A stretch of DNA of 64,000 nt. Origin: Natronospirillum sp965602035. GTDB lineage: Bacteria; Pseudomonadota; Gammaproteobacteria; Pseudomonadales; Natronospirillaceae. Shown piece by piece: positions 1-12,524 of the stretch. How positions within the stretch are numbered: position 1 is the stretch's first letter; the number at the start of each line of letters is the position of its first letter. The stretch is from positions 2,046,001 through 2,110,000 of the forward strand of contig OZ271919.1 of NCBI GenBank assembly GCA_965602035.1, in the 5' to 3' direction. The notes under the pieces were generated by a model that saw only the letters and a program-made list of their open reading frames with translations, did not search any database and had not been told where the DNA came from. A program made the translations under genes and the position numbers.

Positions 1-359
1 TTGGTTCCGTATTTGGAACGACCCTGCAGACGGTTCTGAACGCCGGCACAGTCAAGGGCACCACGGACGGTGTGATAACGCACACCCGGCAGGTCTTTAA
101 CACGACCGCCACGAATCAGTACAACCGAGTGTTCCTGCAGGTTGTGGCCTTCGCCGCCAATGTAGGATGACACTTCATAGCCGTTGGTCAGGCGCACACG
201 GCACACCTTACGCAGTGCCGAGTTCGGCTTCTTCGGAGTGGTGGTATACACACGGGTGCATACGCCACGCCGCTGGGGGCACGCTTCCAGCGCACGCACG
301 TCGTTGGCCTTCACCCGACGCTTACGCGGTTTGCGCACCAATTGGTTAATGGTTGCCAT
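1..359 (-). CDS. rpsL: 30S ribosomal protein S12 (3' end cut by window edge)
   Basis: S12 lies in the decoding centre of the 30S subunit and controls translational accuracy. The reading frame starts at the ATG at 357-359 behind a GGAGAAAGG ribosome-binding site and opens with MATINQLVRK. It carries the invariant PKKPNSALRK segment, in which Lys43 is the streptomycin-sensitive form, and GRVKDLPGVRYH, whose Asp is the usual beta-methylthiolation site. About 119 of the expected 123-124 residues are present; the frame runs off the left edge at RSKYGT, so only the last few residues are missing. It follows rpoC by about 130 bases on the same strand, the normal start of the str operon (rpsL-rpsG-fusA), whose other genes would lie outside the window. 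Confidence 0.97.
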   Translation of the reverse strand, partial: MATINQLVRKPRKRRVKANDVRALEACPQRRGVCTRVYTTTPKKPNSALRKVCRVRLTNGYEVSSYIGGEGHNLQEHSVVLIRGGRVKDLPGVRYHTVRGALDCAGVQNRLQGRSKYGT

Positions 360-489
360 TCAGCCTTTCTCCATTCTCACTTTTCGCAAATAGGAGCCGG
401 ACCATGCGCCCGACCCGATAAGGGAGGCGCATGATAGGGCCCGGCTAATTTTTAGTCAAGCCACACAGCGAGGCCACAGGGCCCGGCCG

Positions 490-4689
<4,200 letters not shown>

Positions 4690-4719
4690 ATAACCGCCTC
4701 AAAGCTAGTCAATGCTGTC

Positions 4720-4780
4720 GGGGCCGCGCGCGAGGCCCCATTCATTCCATCGTGCAACCCGTTTCTGTAGACGGGCTGCG
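4720..4780 (-). promoter_or_regulatory. two hairpins in the rpoB-rpoC spacer
   Basis: The 123-base spacer holds two inverted repeats. One is GGGGCC/GGCCCC with an 8-base loop at 4720-4739. The other is a CCCGT/ACGGG stem extended by GCA/TGC at 4754-4780. Neither is followed by a T-run on the minus strand, so they look like RNA processing or stability structures rather than terminators. Their function is inferred only. Confidence 0.4.
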
Positions 4781-4812
4781 GGCATCCCTGCCGGTTAATC
4801 CGGAGCTTCCGC

Positions 4813-7800
4813 TCAGTCGTGTTCGAGCTCAATGTCGATACCAAGAGAACGGATCTCCTTGACCAGAACATTGAATGATTCGGGCATGCCCGGCTCCATG
4901 CGATGATCACCATCGACAATGTTCTTGTACATTTTGGTCCGGCCGTTCACGTCGTCCGACTTCACAGTCAGCATCTCCTGCAGCGTATGTGCCGCGCCGT
5001 ATGCTTCGAGTGCCCAGACTTCCATCTCGCCGAAGCGCTGGCCACCAAACTGTGCCTTGCCGCCCAGCGGTTGCTGGGTAACCAGACTGTACGAGCCGGT
5101 AGAACGGGCATGCATCTTGTCGTCGATCAGGTGATTCAGCTTCAGGATGTACATATAGCCGACCGTCGTCTCACGCTCAAACGCTTCACCGGTACGGCCG
5201 TCCCACAGCTGAATCTGGCCTGACGTCGGCAAGCCGGCCAGCTCCAGCAGCGCCTTGATCTCGGGCTCCTGGGCGCCGTCAAATACCGGGGTACTGATCG
5301 GCAGACCACCGCGCAGATTGCTCGCCAGTTCCTTGACCTCATCATCGCTCAACGAGCTGATGTCTTCCTTCTTGTGACTGTCGCCCACGCTGTTGTAGAT
5401 CTTGTCGAGATACTCGCGCAGTTCGCTCATGGCCCGCTGCTCGCGCAGCATTTCGTTGATACGGTCGCCAATGCCCTTGGCCGCCGCACCCATGTGCGTC
5501 TCAAGTACCTGACCGACGTTCATCCGTGACGGCACACCCAGTGGGTTGAGCACCACATCGACCGGCTCACCATGCTCGTCGTACGGCATGTCTTCGATCG
5601 GCACAATAGTGGATATAACCCCCTTGTTACCGTGGCGTCCGGCCATCTTGTCACCAGGCTGTATCTTGCGCTTGACCGCCAGGTAAACCTTGACGATCTT
5701 GAGCACGCCCGGCGCCAGGTCGTCACCGGAAACGATCTTCTTCCGCTTCACTTCAAGCCGGTGCTCGTGGTCCTTGCGGGTCTCCTCAAGCTGCTTCTCT
5801 GCCTGCTCCAGTGCGGCTGCCTTGGTGTCTTCCGCCAGGCGCAGTTCGAACCACTGCTTCGTGGGCAGCTCGTCCAATGCCTCACGGGTCAGCACATCGC
5901 CTTTCTTGAACCCGGCTCCGCCATTGACCTTGGCGCCTTCCAGAACCGAAGCGAGACGCTCAAACGTCGCCTGCTCCATGATCTTGAACTCGGCCTGCAG
6001 GTCCTTGCGGAATTCATCAAGCTGTTCGCGCTCGATCGACTTGGCCCGTTCATCTTTCTCGACACCGTCACGCGTGAAGACCTGAACGTCAACCACGGTG
6101 CCGCGCATGCCGCCCTTGACCCGTTGCGAGGTATCTTTTACGTCCGAGGCCTTTTCGCCGAAGATCGCACGCAGGAGCTTTTCTTCCGGCGTCAACTGGG
6201 TTTCGCTCTTCGGAGTGACCTTCCCGACCAGAATATCGCCGGGCCCGACTTCCGCGCCGACGTAGACAATACCGCTCTCATCCAGCTTGCTCAGGGCGGC
6301 TTCACCGACGTTCGGAATATCGGATGTGATTTCCTCCGGCCCGAGCTTGGTGTCGCGTGCGATACAGGTCAGTTCCTGAATATGAACTGTGGTCAGGCGC
6401 TCTTCACGCACGACCCGCTCCGAAATCAGAATCGAGTCTTCAAAGTTGTAGCCGTTCCACGGCATGAAGGCGATACGCATGTTCTGGCCCAGAGCCAGCT
6501 CACCCAGATCCGTGGACGGCCCATCGGCCAGGATGTCGCCACGAGCGACTGAATCGCCCTGGCTCACAATCGGCCGCTGGTTGATGCAGGTGTTCTGGTT
6601 CGAACGGGTGTACTTGGTGAGGTTATAGATATCCACACCGGCCTCACTGCCTTCCACCTCGTCATCGTTGACCCGAACCACAATGCGCTTGGCATCGACC
6701 GTTTCAATGACGCCGCCACGACGCGCAACTGCGCATACGCCGGAGTCCCGGGCCACGGAACGTTCTATACCGGTACCAACCAGCGGCTTGTCCGACCGCA
6801 GCGTCGGCACAGCCTGGCGCTGCATGTTCGAGCCCATCAGGGCGCGGTTCGCGTCATCGTGCTCAAGGAACGGCACGAGAGCGGCCGCTGCGGATACAAC
6901 CTGACGTGGCGATACGTCCATGAGGTCCACGGAATCCACCGGCGCCAGCGTGAATTCGCCATGATGCCGGACCTGAACGAACTCGCCTTCAATACGGTTG
7001 TTGCTGTCCATCGGCACGTTGGCCTGCGCGATTACGTGTTTGCCTTCATCGATAGCGGAAAGGTAAACAATCTCGCTGGTCGCCTTGCCGTCTTTCACCA
7101 CGCGGTACGCTGTCTCCAGGAACCCATAATGGTTGGTTCGGGCATAGGTGGCCAGCGAGTTGATCAGGCCGATGTTTGGCCCCTCCGGGGTCTCGATCGG
7201 GCAGACACGACCATAGTGGGTCGTATGCACGTCGCGGACTTCGAAGCCTGCCCGCTCACGGGTAAGACCACCCGGGCCCAGGGCGGACACGCGCCGCTTG
7301 TGCGTGACTTCCGACAACGGGTTGTTCTGATCCATGAACTGGGACAGCTGGCTGGAGCCGAAGAACTCCTTGATCGCCGCCGCCACCGGCTTGGCATTGA
7401 TCAGGTCCTGCGGCATCAGCCCTTCGCTCTCAGCCAGAGACAGGCGTTCGCGCACGGCACGCTCTACCCGCACCAGCCCGACACGGAACTGATTCTCTGC
7501 CATTTCGCCGACGGAGCGAACACGGCGGTTTCCGAGGTGATCGATATCATCCACTTCGCCCTGTCCGTTACGGATGTCGACGAGTGTCTTGAGAACAGCA
7601 ACGATGTCGTCCTTATCAAGAACGCTGTTGCCCGTGTCTTCTTCACGTCCGAGGCGGCGGTTGAACTTCATTCGCCCGACATTGCTCAGATCGTACCGGT
7701 CCTCGGAGAAGAACAGGTTATCAAACAGGCTTTCCGCAGACTCTTTGGTCGGCGGCTCACCCGGACGCATCATCCGGTAGATTTCGACCAGCGCCTCAAG

Positions 7801-8892
7801 GCGTGTGGACGTCGGGTCGATACGCAAGGTGTCGGAAATGTACGGCCCACAGTCCAGCTCGTTGGTGTAGAGCACATCGATCTGGTCCGCGCCGGCCTGC
7901 ACCATTTTTTCGAGCAGGTCGACGGTGATTTCCGTGTTGCACGGTGCGAGTATTTCACCGGTGCTTTCATCGACAAAATCCCGGGCCAGCACCTTACCGA
8001 CCAGATATTCATCGGGCACATTAATGTGCTCAACGCCCGCTTTCTCAAGCTGACGCAGATGCCGTGCGGTAATACGTCGACCCGCTTCAAGGATAACCTT
8101 GCCTTTCGGGTCCTTGATATCAAACGAGGCTGTTTCACCTCTCAGTTGCTCCGCATTGAAGGCCATCTGGAAGTTCTCATCGCCACGGCGGAACGAAACC
8201 GTGTCGAAGAACATGTCCAGAATCTCCTGATTCGAATAATCAAGAGCGCGGAGCAGAATGGTCGCCGGCAGCTTGCGGCGACGGTCGATCCGGACAAATA
8301 CGTTGTCTTTGGGATCAAATTCGAAATCGAGCCAGGAACCGCGGTACGGAATGACCCGGGCGGAGAACAGGAGCTTGCCTGAGGAATGTGTTTTCCCGCG
8401 ATCGTGGTCGAAGAAAACACCCGGCGAGCGATGGAGCTGTGACACGATAACCCGCTCGGTGCCATTGACCACAAACGTACCGTTTTCCGTCATGAGGGGT
8501 ATTTCCCCCATGTACACTTCCTGCTCCTTTATGTCCTTGACCGCTTTGGAGGAGGATTCCTTGTCGTAGATCATCAGGCGGACTTTCACGCGCAGTGGCG
8601 CCGAGTAGGTCACGCCACGAAGCTGGCATTCCTTGACATCGAACGCCGGCTCACCGAGCCGGTAGCTCACGTATTCCAGTGCCGCATTACCCGAGTAACT
8701 GCTGATCGGGAAAATAGATTCGAACGCCGATTTCAGACCAACCCCTTGCGCGCCTTCGGCTTCCGGGTCAGAATTCAGAAACCGACGATAAGAGTCCATT
8801 TGAATCGCAAGCAGGTAAGGCAACTCCATAACAGGTGGAATCTTGCCGAAATTCTTGCGAATGCGTTTTTTCTCGGTGTAAGAGTAAGCCAT
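4813..8892 (-). CDS. rpoB: RNA polymerase subunit beta
   Basis: This 1359-residue catalytic subunit (E. coli has 1342) is colinear with the family from MAYSYTEKKRIRKNFGK to the C-terminal IRSLGIDIELEHD. The rifampicin-binding segment is SSQLSQFMDQNNPLSEVTHK followed by RRVSALGPGG. The residues equivalent to E. coli D516, H526 and S531 are all present, so no classic resistance change is seen. One oddity is HTTHYGRVCPIETPEG, where the family almost invariantly has HPTHYGR; the codon is ACG instead of CCN. The gene sits between the rplL attenuator and rpoC. Confidence 0.99.
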   Translation of the reverse strand: MAYSYTEKKRIRKNFGKIPPVMELPYLLAIQMDSYRRFLNSDPEAEGAQGVGLKSAFESIFPISSYSGNAALEYVSYRLGEPAFDVKECQLRGVTYSAPLRVKVRLMIYDKESSSKAVKDIKEQEVYMGEIPLMTENGTFVVNGTERVIVSQLHRSPGVFFDHDRGKTHSSGKLLFSARVIPYRGSWLDFEFDPKDNVFVRIDRRRKLPATILLRALDYSNQEILDMFFDTVSFRRGDENFQMAFNAEQLRGETASFDIKDPKGKVILEAGRRITARHLRQLEKAGVEHINVPDEYLVGKVLARDFVDESTGEILAPCNTEITVDLLEKMVQAGADQIDVLYTNELDCGPYISDTLRIDPTSTRLEALVEIYRMMRPGEPPTKESAESLFDNLFFSEDRYDLSNVGRMKFNRRLGREEDTGNSVLDKDDIVAVLKTLVDIRNGQGEVDDIDHLGNRRVRSVGEMAENQFRVGLVRVERAVRERLSLAESEGLMPQDLINAKPVAAAIKEFFGSSQLSQFMDQNNPLSEVTHKRRVSALGPGGLTRERAGFEVRDVHTTHYGRVCPIETPEGPNIGLINSLATYARTNHYGFLETAYRVVKDGKATSEIVYLSAIDEGKHVIAQANVPMDSNNRIEGEFVQVRHHGEFTLAPVDSVDLMDVSPRQVVSAAAALVPFLEHDDANRALMGSNMQRQAVPTLRSDKPLVGTGIERSVARDSGVCAVARRGGVIETVDAKRIVVRVNDDEVEGSEAGVDIYNLTKYTRSNQNTCINQRPIVSQGDSVARGDILADGPSTDLGELALGQNMRIAFMPWNGYNFEDSILISERVVREERLTTVHIQELTCIARDTKLGPEEITSDIPNVGEAALSKLDESGIVYVGAEVGPGDILVGKVTPKSETQLTPEEKLLRAIFGEKASDVKDTSQRVKGGMRGTVVDVQVFTRDGVEKDERAKSIEREQLDEFRKDLQAEFKIMEQATFERLASVLEGAKVNGGAGFKKGDVLTREALDELPTKQWFELRLAEDTKAAALEQAEKQLEETRKDHEHRLEVKRKKIVSGDDLAPGVLKIVKVYLAVKRKIQPGDKMAGRHGNKGVISTIVPIEDMPYDEHGEPVDVVLNPLGVPSRMNVGQVLETHMGAAAKGIGDRINEMLREQRAMSELREYLDKIYNSVGDSHKKEDISSLSDDEVKELASNLRGGLPISTPVFDGAQEPEIKALLELAGLPTSGQIQLWDGRTGEAFERETTVGYMYILKLNHLIDDKMHARSTGSYSLVTQQPLGGKAQFGGQRFGEMEVWALEAYGAAHTLQEMLTVKSDDVNGRTKMYKNIVDGDHRMEPGMPESFNVLVKEIRSLGIDIELEHD

Positions 8893-9030
8893 CTAGCGTT
8901 CCCCAGCTCACAGTAATGGACGTTTCAACAGGACTGTCGTCCAGTTGGTGCCCGTGGCCGGTACTGGCCGGCCAGAGGCACTCTGAGGGCTGCCGCAGCA
9001 CCCCTCATTCTTCAGTAATCCCAGAACGGC

Positions 9031-9059
9031 AAAAGGCTGGCGCCATAACAGCGCCAGCC
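9031..9059 (-). terminator. attenuator between rplL and rpoB
   Basis: A perfect 9-base-pair stem, GGCTGGCGC/GCGCCAGCC, has a 7-base loop and is followed on the minus strand by TTTT and then GCC. It lies 31 bases after the rplL stop in the 197-base gap before rpoB. A partial terminator at this site is well known in E. coli, where it lets ribosomal protein mRNA exceed polymerase mRNA. The short T-run fits partial read-through. Confidence 0.8.
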
Positions 9060-9089
9060 ATCGGCCATTCACACCGCCTTCGGGTGCGA

Positions 9090-9467
9090 TTACTTAAGCT
9101 CGACAGAAGCGCCTGCTTCTTCCAGCTTCTTCTTCAGCTCTTCCGCTTCTGCCTTGTCTGCACCTTCCTTAACGGTAGCCGGTGCGCCGTCAACCATTGC
9201 CTTGGCTTCTTTGAGGCCCTGGCCGGTGATTTCGCGAACGGCCTTGATGACGTTCACTTTCTTGTCACCGACGGCGGTCAGTACGACGTCAAACTCGGTC
9301 TGCTCTTCAGCAGCAGCCGCTTCACCGCCACCAGCAGCGGGCGCTGCAGCAACAGCGGCCTGAGCTGATACGTTGAACTTCTCTTCCATCGCTTCAACAA
9401 GTTCAACTACTTCCATGACAGACATTTCAGCAATTGCGTTGAGGATATCGTCTTTGGACAATGCCAT
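9090..9467 (-). CDS. rplL: 50S ribosomal protein L7/L12
   Basis: This 125-residue acidic stalk protein recruits translation factors to the ribosome. The N-terminal dimerisation helix (MALSKDDILNAIAEMSVMEV) is followed by an Ala-rich hinge of AAAPAAGGGEAAAAEEQ type. The globular domain carries the factor-binding helices (KKVNVIKAVREITGQGLKEA). The length is typical. It follows rplJ by 47 bases, and the L10-L12 pair forms the stalk complex. Confidence 0.98.
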   Translation of the reverse strand: MALSKDDILNAIAEMSVMEVVELVEAMEEKFNVSAQAAVAAAPAAGGGEAAAAEEQTEFDVVLTAVGDKKVNVIKAVREITGQGLKEAKAMVDGAPATVKEGADKAEAEELKKKLEEAGASVELK

Positions 9468-9514
9468 TTTTCAAATCTCCAATAAAATTCAGTGTTCGAA
9501 TCCTAAGCCGATGC

Positions 9515-10042
9515 TCAGGCCGCCTTCTTCTGTTCTGCGACCGCGTGGACCACACGAGTAACGCGTCCGGGGACGTCGTTGAACGTGCGAACCAGCTTGG
9601 TGACCGGAGCCAGCGTGACCGCAGCCAGCATTCCGAGCGCTTCTTCGCGCGTCGGCAACTTGGCCAGACGATCGATCTGCTCACCACCGAGAAGCTCTCC
9701 ACCGATGGACAGCGCCTTGACTTCAAACGCGTCATTGGTTTTGGCGAAGTCTTTGAACAGGCGCGCTGCCGCACCCGGATCTTCCATTGAAAACGCGAGC
9801 AGAGTCGGTCCACGGAAGGCCTCGGTTGCGCACTCAAAATCGGTTCCTGCCACAGCGTACCGAGCCAGGTTATTCTGCGTTACCCGCATATAAACCTGAT
9901 TGGCACGTGCTTCGGCCCGCAGTCTGGTCATATCGGCAACCGATACACCACGCGAGTCGGCAATAACCAGAGAGAGTGCGCTGGTAGCCACTTTACTCAC
10001 ATCGGCGACAACTCGTTTCTTGTCTTCGAGTCTAAGTGCCAC
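9515..10042 (-). CDS. rplJ: 50S ribosomal protein L10
   Basis: This 175-residue protein anchors the L12 dimers to 23S rRNA. It starts MALRLEDKKRVVADVSKVA, keeps the RNA-binding segment VTQNNLARYA, and ends in the L12-binding helix (VTKLVRTFNDVPGRVTRVV). The length is slightly above the 165 of E. coli. It is preceded by an L10-leader structure, so autogenous control by the L10-L12 complex is expected. Confidence 0.98.
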   Translation of the reverse strand: MALRLEDKKRVVADVSKVATSALSLVIADSRGVSVADMTRLRAEARANQVYMRVTQNNLARYAVAGTDFECATEAFRGPTLLAFSMEDPGAAARLFKDFAKTNDAFEVKALSIGGELLGGEQIDRLAKLPTREEALGMLAAVTLAPVTKLVRTFNDVPGRVTRVVHAVAEQKKAA

Positions 10043-10121
10043 TGTTTATCTCCCAATTTCCGCCCTGAGGCGGGGTTAGCTTTCAATACGGCTACAGGAT
10101 CCAGCACAAAACTGACTGGGC

Positions 10122-10180
10122 TTCACCGTCTGCGTAGGACATTAAGGTTAGGCCGCAGCCGCCCCACCTACGGTCTTTGA
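10122..10180 (-). promoter_or_regulatory. L10 leader (autoregulatory mRNA structure of rplJL)
   Basis: In the 183-base gap before rplJ, the minus-strand RNA contains GACCGTAGGTG and, about 30 bases later, CCTACGCAGACGGTG. These are the two conserved, pairing halves of the L10 leader, which binds the L10-L12 complex and represses rplJL translation. A separate CCGGC-GCAC-GCCGG hairpin lies just upstream at 10186-10199. Confidence 0.8.
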
Positions 10181-10225
10181 CAGCTCCGGCGCACGCCGGA
10201 AGCGTACGCCGAAGCCCCAAAGTCG

Positions 10226-10921
10226 TTACACCGCCAGTGAACTCTGATCAATGGCGAGCCCCGGCCCCATCGTTGTGGACAGGCTCACTTTTTTCAGATA
10301 AACACCCTTTGCATTGGCGGGCTTGAGCTTTTTCAGCTCGTTAATCAGTGCCTCGGCATTCTCTTTCACGGCATCCGCCTCGAAGGAGAGCTTGCCAATA
10401 GACGCATGGATAATACCGTTTTTGTCGGTACGGAAACGCACCTGGCCGGCTTTCGCGTTCTTCACTGCGGTGGCGACATCAGGCGTTACCGTGCCCACCT
10501 TCGGGTTCGGCATCAGGCCACGAGGACCGAGAATCTGGCCCAGCTGACCCACGACCCGCATGGCATCCGGAGCGGCCACAACAACGCCGAAGTCCAGGTC
10601 ACCGCCCTTGATCGCCTCGGCCAGGTCTTCCATGCCAACCACATCGGCGCCTGCCTCTTTGGCAGCGTCTGCAGCAGCACCCTGAGCGAATACCGCAACC
10701 CGAACGTCTTTGCCCGTGCCGTTCGGCAGTACCGTCGCGCCACGTACGTTCTGGTCTGATTTCCGGGCGTCGATACCCAGATTAACGGAAAGATCGATTG
10801 ATTCAGGAAAACGAACGGTCGACAACTCTTTGAGCAGCGCAACGGCTTCGTCCACCGGATACTGGCGGTTGGCGTCAACCTTTTCCGCAATCATTTTTGC
10901 GCGTTTGGACATTTTGGCCAT
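10226..10921 (-). CDS. rplA: 50S ribosomal protein L1
   Basis: This 231-residue L1-stalk protein helps release deacylated tRNA and represses the rplKA mRNA. It begins MAKMSKRAKMIAEKVDANRQ, carries the signature GPRGLMPNPKVGTVT, and ends GPGLAIDQSSL. The length is usual (E. coli 234). The start lies two bases after the rplK stop, so the two are translationally coupled. Confidence 0.98.
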   Translation of the reverse strand: MAKMSKRAKMIAEKVDANRQYPVDEAVALLKELSTVRFPESIDLSVNLGIDARKSDQNVRGATVLPNGTGKDVRVAVFAQGAAADAAKEAGADVVGMEDLAEAIKGGDLDFGVVVAAPDAMRVVGQLGQILGPRGLMPNPKVGTVTPDVATAVKNAKAGQVRFRTDKNGIIHASIGKLSFEADAVKENAEALINELKKLKPANAKGVYLKKVSLSTTMGPGLAIDQSSLAV

Positions 10922-10923
10922 GG

Positions 10924-11355
10924 TTATACACCCTCCACGTTCAGGCCCATGCTGCGGGCTGTGCCAGCAATGGTTCTGACTGCCGCATCCAGATCCGCTG
11001 CTGTCAGATCAGGCTCTTTGGTCTTCGCGATTTCCTCGAGCTGATCGCGGGTCACGGTACCGACTTTCTCGGTATTTGGCCGTGAGGAGCCACTCTTAAC
11101 GCCGGCTGCCTTCTTCAGGAGAATAGGCGCAGGCGGTGTTTTGGTGATGAACGTGAAGCTACGGTCGTTATATACCGTAATGACCACAGGCGTCGGCAGA
11201 CCCGGCTCTATGTCCTGAGTCTCGGCGTTGAACGCCTTGCAGAATTCCATGATATTGACGCCGTGCTGACCGAGCGCCGGCCCAACCGGCGGTGACGGAT
11301 TGGCTTTCCCGGCGCCAACCTGCAGCTTGATATAAGCCTGAACTTTCTTAGCCAT
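10924..11355 (-). CDS. rplK: 50S ribosomal protein L11
   Basis: This 143-residue protein of the GTPase-associated centre binds 23S helices 43-44. It opens MAKKVQAYIKLQVGAGKANP with the Pro-rich SPPVGPALGQHGVNIMEF segment, and ends with the RNA-binding domain (GTARSMGLNVEGV). The length is typical. It is the first gene of the rplKA unit, 81 bases after nusG, with an AGAGG ribosome-binding site. Confidence 0.98.
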   Translation of the reverse strand: MAKKVQAYIKLQVGAGKANPSPPVGPALGQHGVNIMEFCKAFNAETQDIEPGLPTPVVITVYNDRSFTFITKTPPAPILLKKAAGVKSGSSRPNTEKVGTVTRDQLEEIAKTKEPDLTAADLDAAVRTIAGTARSMGLNVEGV

Positions 11356-11370
11356 AAAATACCTCTTGGT

Positions 11371-11394
11371 GGGTGATAACGCCTCTCGGCTCCC
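11371..11394 (-). promoter_or_regulatory. probable L1-binding site in the rplK leader
   Basis: Between nusG and rplK the minus-strand RNA reads GGGGAGCC-GAGA-GGC-GTTATCACCC. A GCC/GGC stem closed by a GAGA loop sits on an outer GGG/CCC stem, separated by an asymmetric internal loop. This is the general shape of L1-binding sites used for feedback on rplKA. The position, 16 bases before the rplK start, is right; the match was judged by eye. Confidence 0.45.
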
Positions 11395-11436
11395 CGGTTG
11401 ATTGGATGCCCCAGGGGCACCTGACGCTCAGGCCGA

Positions 11437-11964
11437 TCAGACTTTCTCGACCTGAGTGAATTCCAGCTCAACAGGCGTCGCGCGCCCGAAGATTGTTACT
11501 GACACGTGCAGACGGCTTTTCTCGTAGTTCACCTTTTCCACCGTGCCATTGAAATCAGCAAAAGGACCATCTGTAACCCGTATTGACTCGCCGGGCTCGA
11601 AAATGGTTTTCTGCGTCGGCTTCTCGGTGCCTTCCTTGACCCGATGCAGAATGGCATCGGCTTCCCGATCCGACAGCGGTGCCGGGGCGTCTGAAGAGCC
11701 CCCAATGAACCCCATCACCCGGGGTGTGCTCTTCACCAGGTGCCAGGTTTCATCGTTCATATCCATTTCGACCATCACATAGCCGGGATAGAACTTCCGC
11801 TCGCTCTTGCGTTTCTTGCCATCCTTGACCTCAACGACGCTCTCGGTAGGCACCAGGATCTCGCCGAAGGAGTCCTGCATGCCGTGCAGCTCGATACGCT
11901 CTTTGAGAGTCGCCGCGACCCGCTTTTCATAACCTGAATAGGCATGAACCACATACCAACGCAT
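11437..11964 (-). CDS. nusG: transcription elongation/antitermination factor NusG
   Basis: This 175-residue protein couples RNA polymerase with Rho or the ribosome. The NGN domain begins MRWYVVHAYSGYEKRVAATL, and the C-terminal KOW domain shows DGPFADFNGTVEKVNYEKSR. The length is close to the 181 of E. coli. It starts 15 bases after secE and is the second protein gene of the tRNA-Trp-secE-nusG transcript. Confidence 0.98.
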   Translation of the reverse strand: MRWYVVHAYSGYEKRVAATLKERIELHGMQDSFGEILVPTESVVEVKDGKKRKSERKFYPGYVMVEMDMNDETWHLVKSTPRVMGFIGGSSDAPAPLSDREADAILHRVKEGTEKPTQKTIFEPGESIRVTDGPFADFNGTVEKVNYEKSRLHVSVTIFGRATPVELEFTQVEKV

Positions 11965-11979
11965 GAACGACTTCCTTAT

Positions 11980-12348
11980 TTATCCAACCAGCAGACCGAT
12001 CACAAAACTGATCAGCATGTCGAAAAGAAACAGAATAAGTGCTACCAACAAAACAACCGCCAGTACCAGCAGCGTAGTCTGGGTTGTTTCCGTCCGGGTG
12101 GGCCATATAACCTTGCGCAGCTCAGTCCAGGCCTCTTTACGATACCGGTTGAATTGCCGTCCGCGCTCGGTTGTCAGCGCAACTGCGACGGCAGCAGCTG
12201 CAAGAACCAGAACGCCCAAGGCACGATACAGCAGCCCGATCTGTGTCAACTGTCCGTTGCCGACGATCGCAGCACCGAGCAGACCAACTACAATCAGCCA
12301 CTTGATGACGTCCAGAACGCCACCTTTCTTAGCAGCCTGCGTTGCCAT
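11980..12348 (-). CDS. secE: preprotein translocase subunit SecE
   Basis: This is the 122-residue SecYEG subunit. The long three-helix gammaproteobacterial form is seen: two N-terminal membrane helices, then the conserved amphipathic WTELRKVIWPTRTETTQTTL segment and a last membrane helix. The ATG at 12346-12348 (MATQAAKKGG) was chosen because any longer start would run into the tRNA-Trp gene upstream. Confidence 0.96.
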   Translation of the reverse strand: MATQAAKKGGVLDVIKWLIVVGLLGAAIVGNGQLTQIGLLYRALGVLVLAAAAVAVALTTERGRQFNRYRKEAWTELRKVIWPTRTETTQTTLLVLAVVLLVALILFLFDMLISFVIGLLVG

Positions 12349-12382
12349 AGTTATTCCCTGAGAGTTTGAATTTCGCCGGAAA

Positions 12383-12458
12383 TGGCAGGCCAGGAGGGAC
12401 TCGAACCCCCAACCCTCGGTTTTGGAGACCGATGCTCTACCAATTGAGCCACTGGCCT
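12383..12458 (-). tRNA. tRNA-Trp (anticodon CCA)
   Basis: A 76-base cloverleaf has an AGGCCAG/CTGGCCT acceptor stem, a D-arm TGGCTCAATTGGTAGAGCA, an anticodon loop CTCCAAA, a T-arm GGGTTCGAGTCCC and an encoded CCA. It heads the secE-nusG transcript as in E. coli and Pseudomonas. Confidence 0.98.
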
Positions 12459-12480
12459 GCAGCATTCGACCGGGCGGCGC

Positions 12481-12509
12481 ATATTACACCGCTCGGTACG
12501 AATTTGCAA
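12481..12509 (-). promoter_or_regulatory. promoter of tRNA-Trp-secE-nusG
   Basis: On the minus strand TTGCAA is followed after 17 bases by TAATAT and then a GC-rich discriminator (GCGCCGCC). It lies between tuf and tRNA-Trp. The GC-rich discriminator is typical of growth-rate and stringently controlled stable-RNA promoters. Confidence 0.7.
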
Positions 12510-12524
12510 ATGAAGCAGGAAGGA

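Noticed and set aside
11980..12465. Longer SecE start at 12465
   Set aside because: The extension would be translated from the tRNA-Trp gene.
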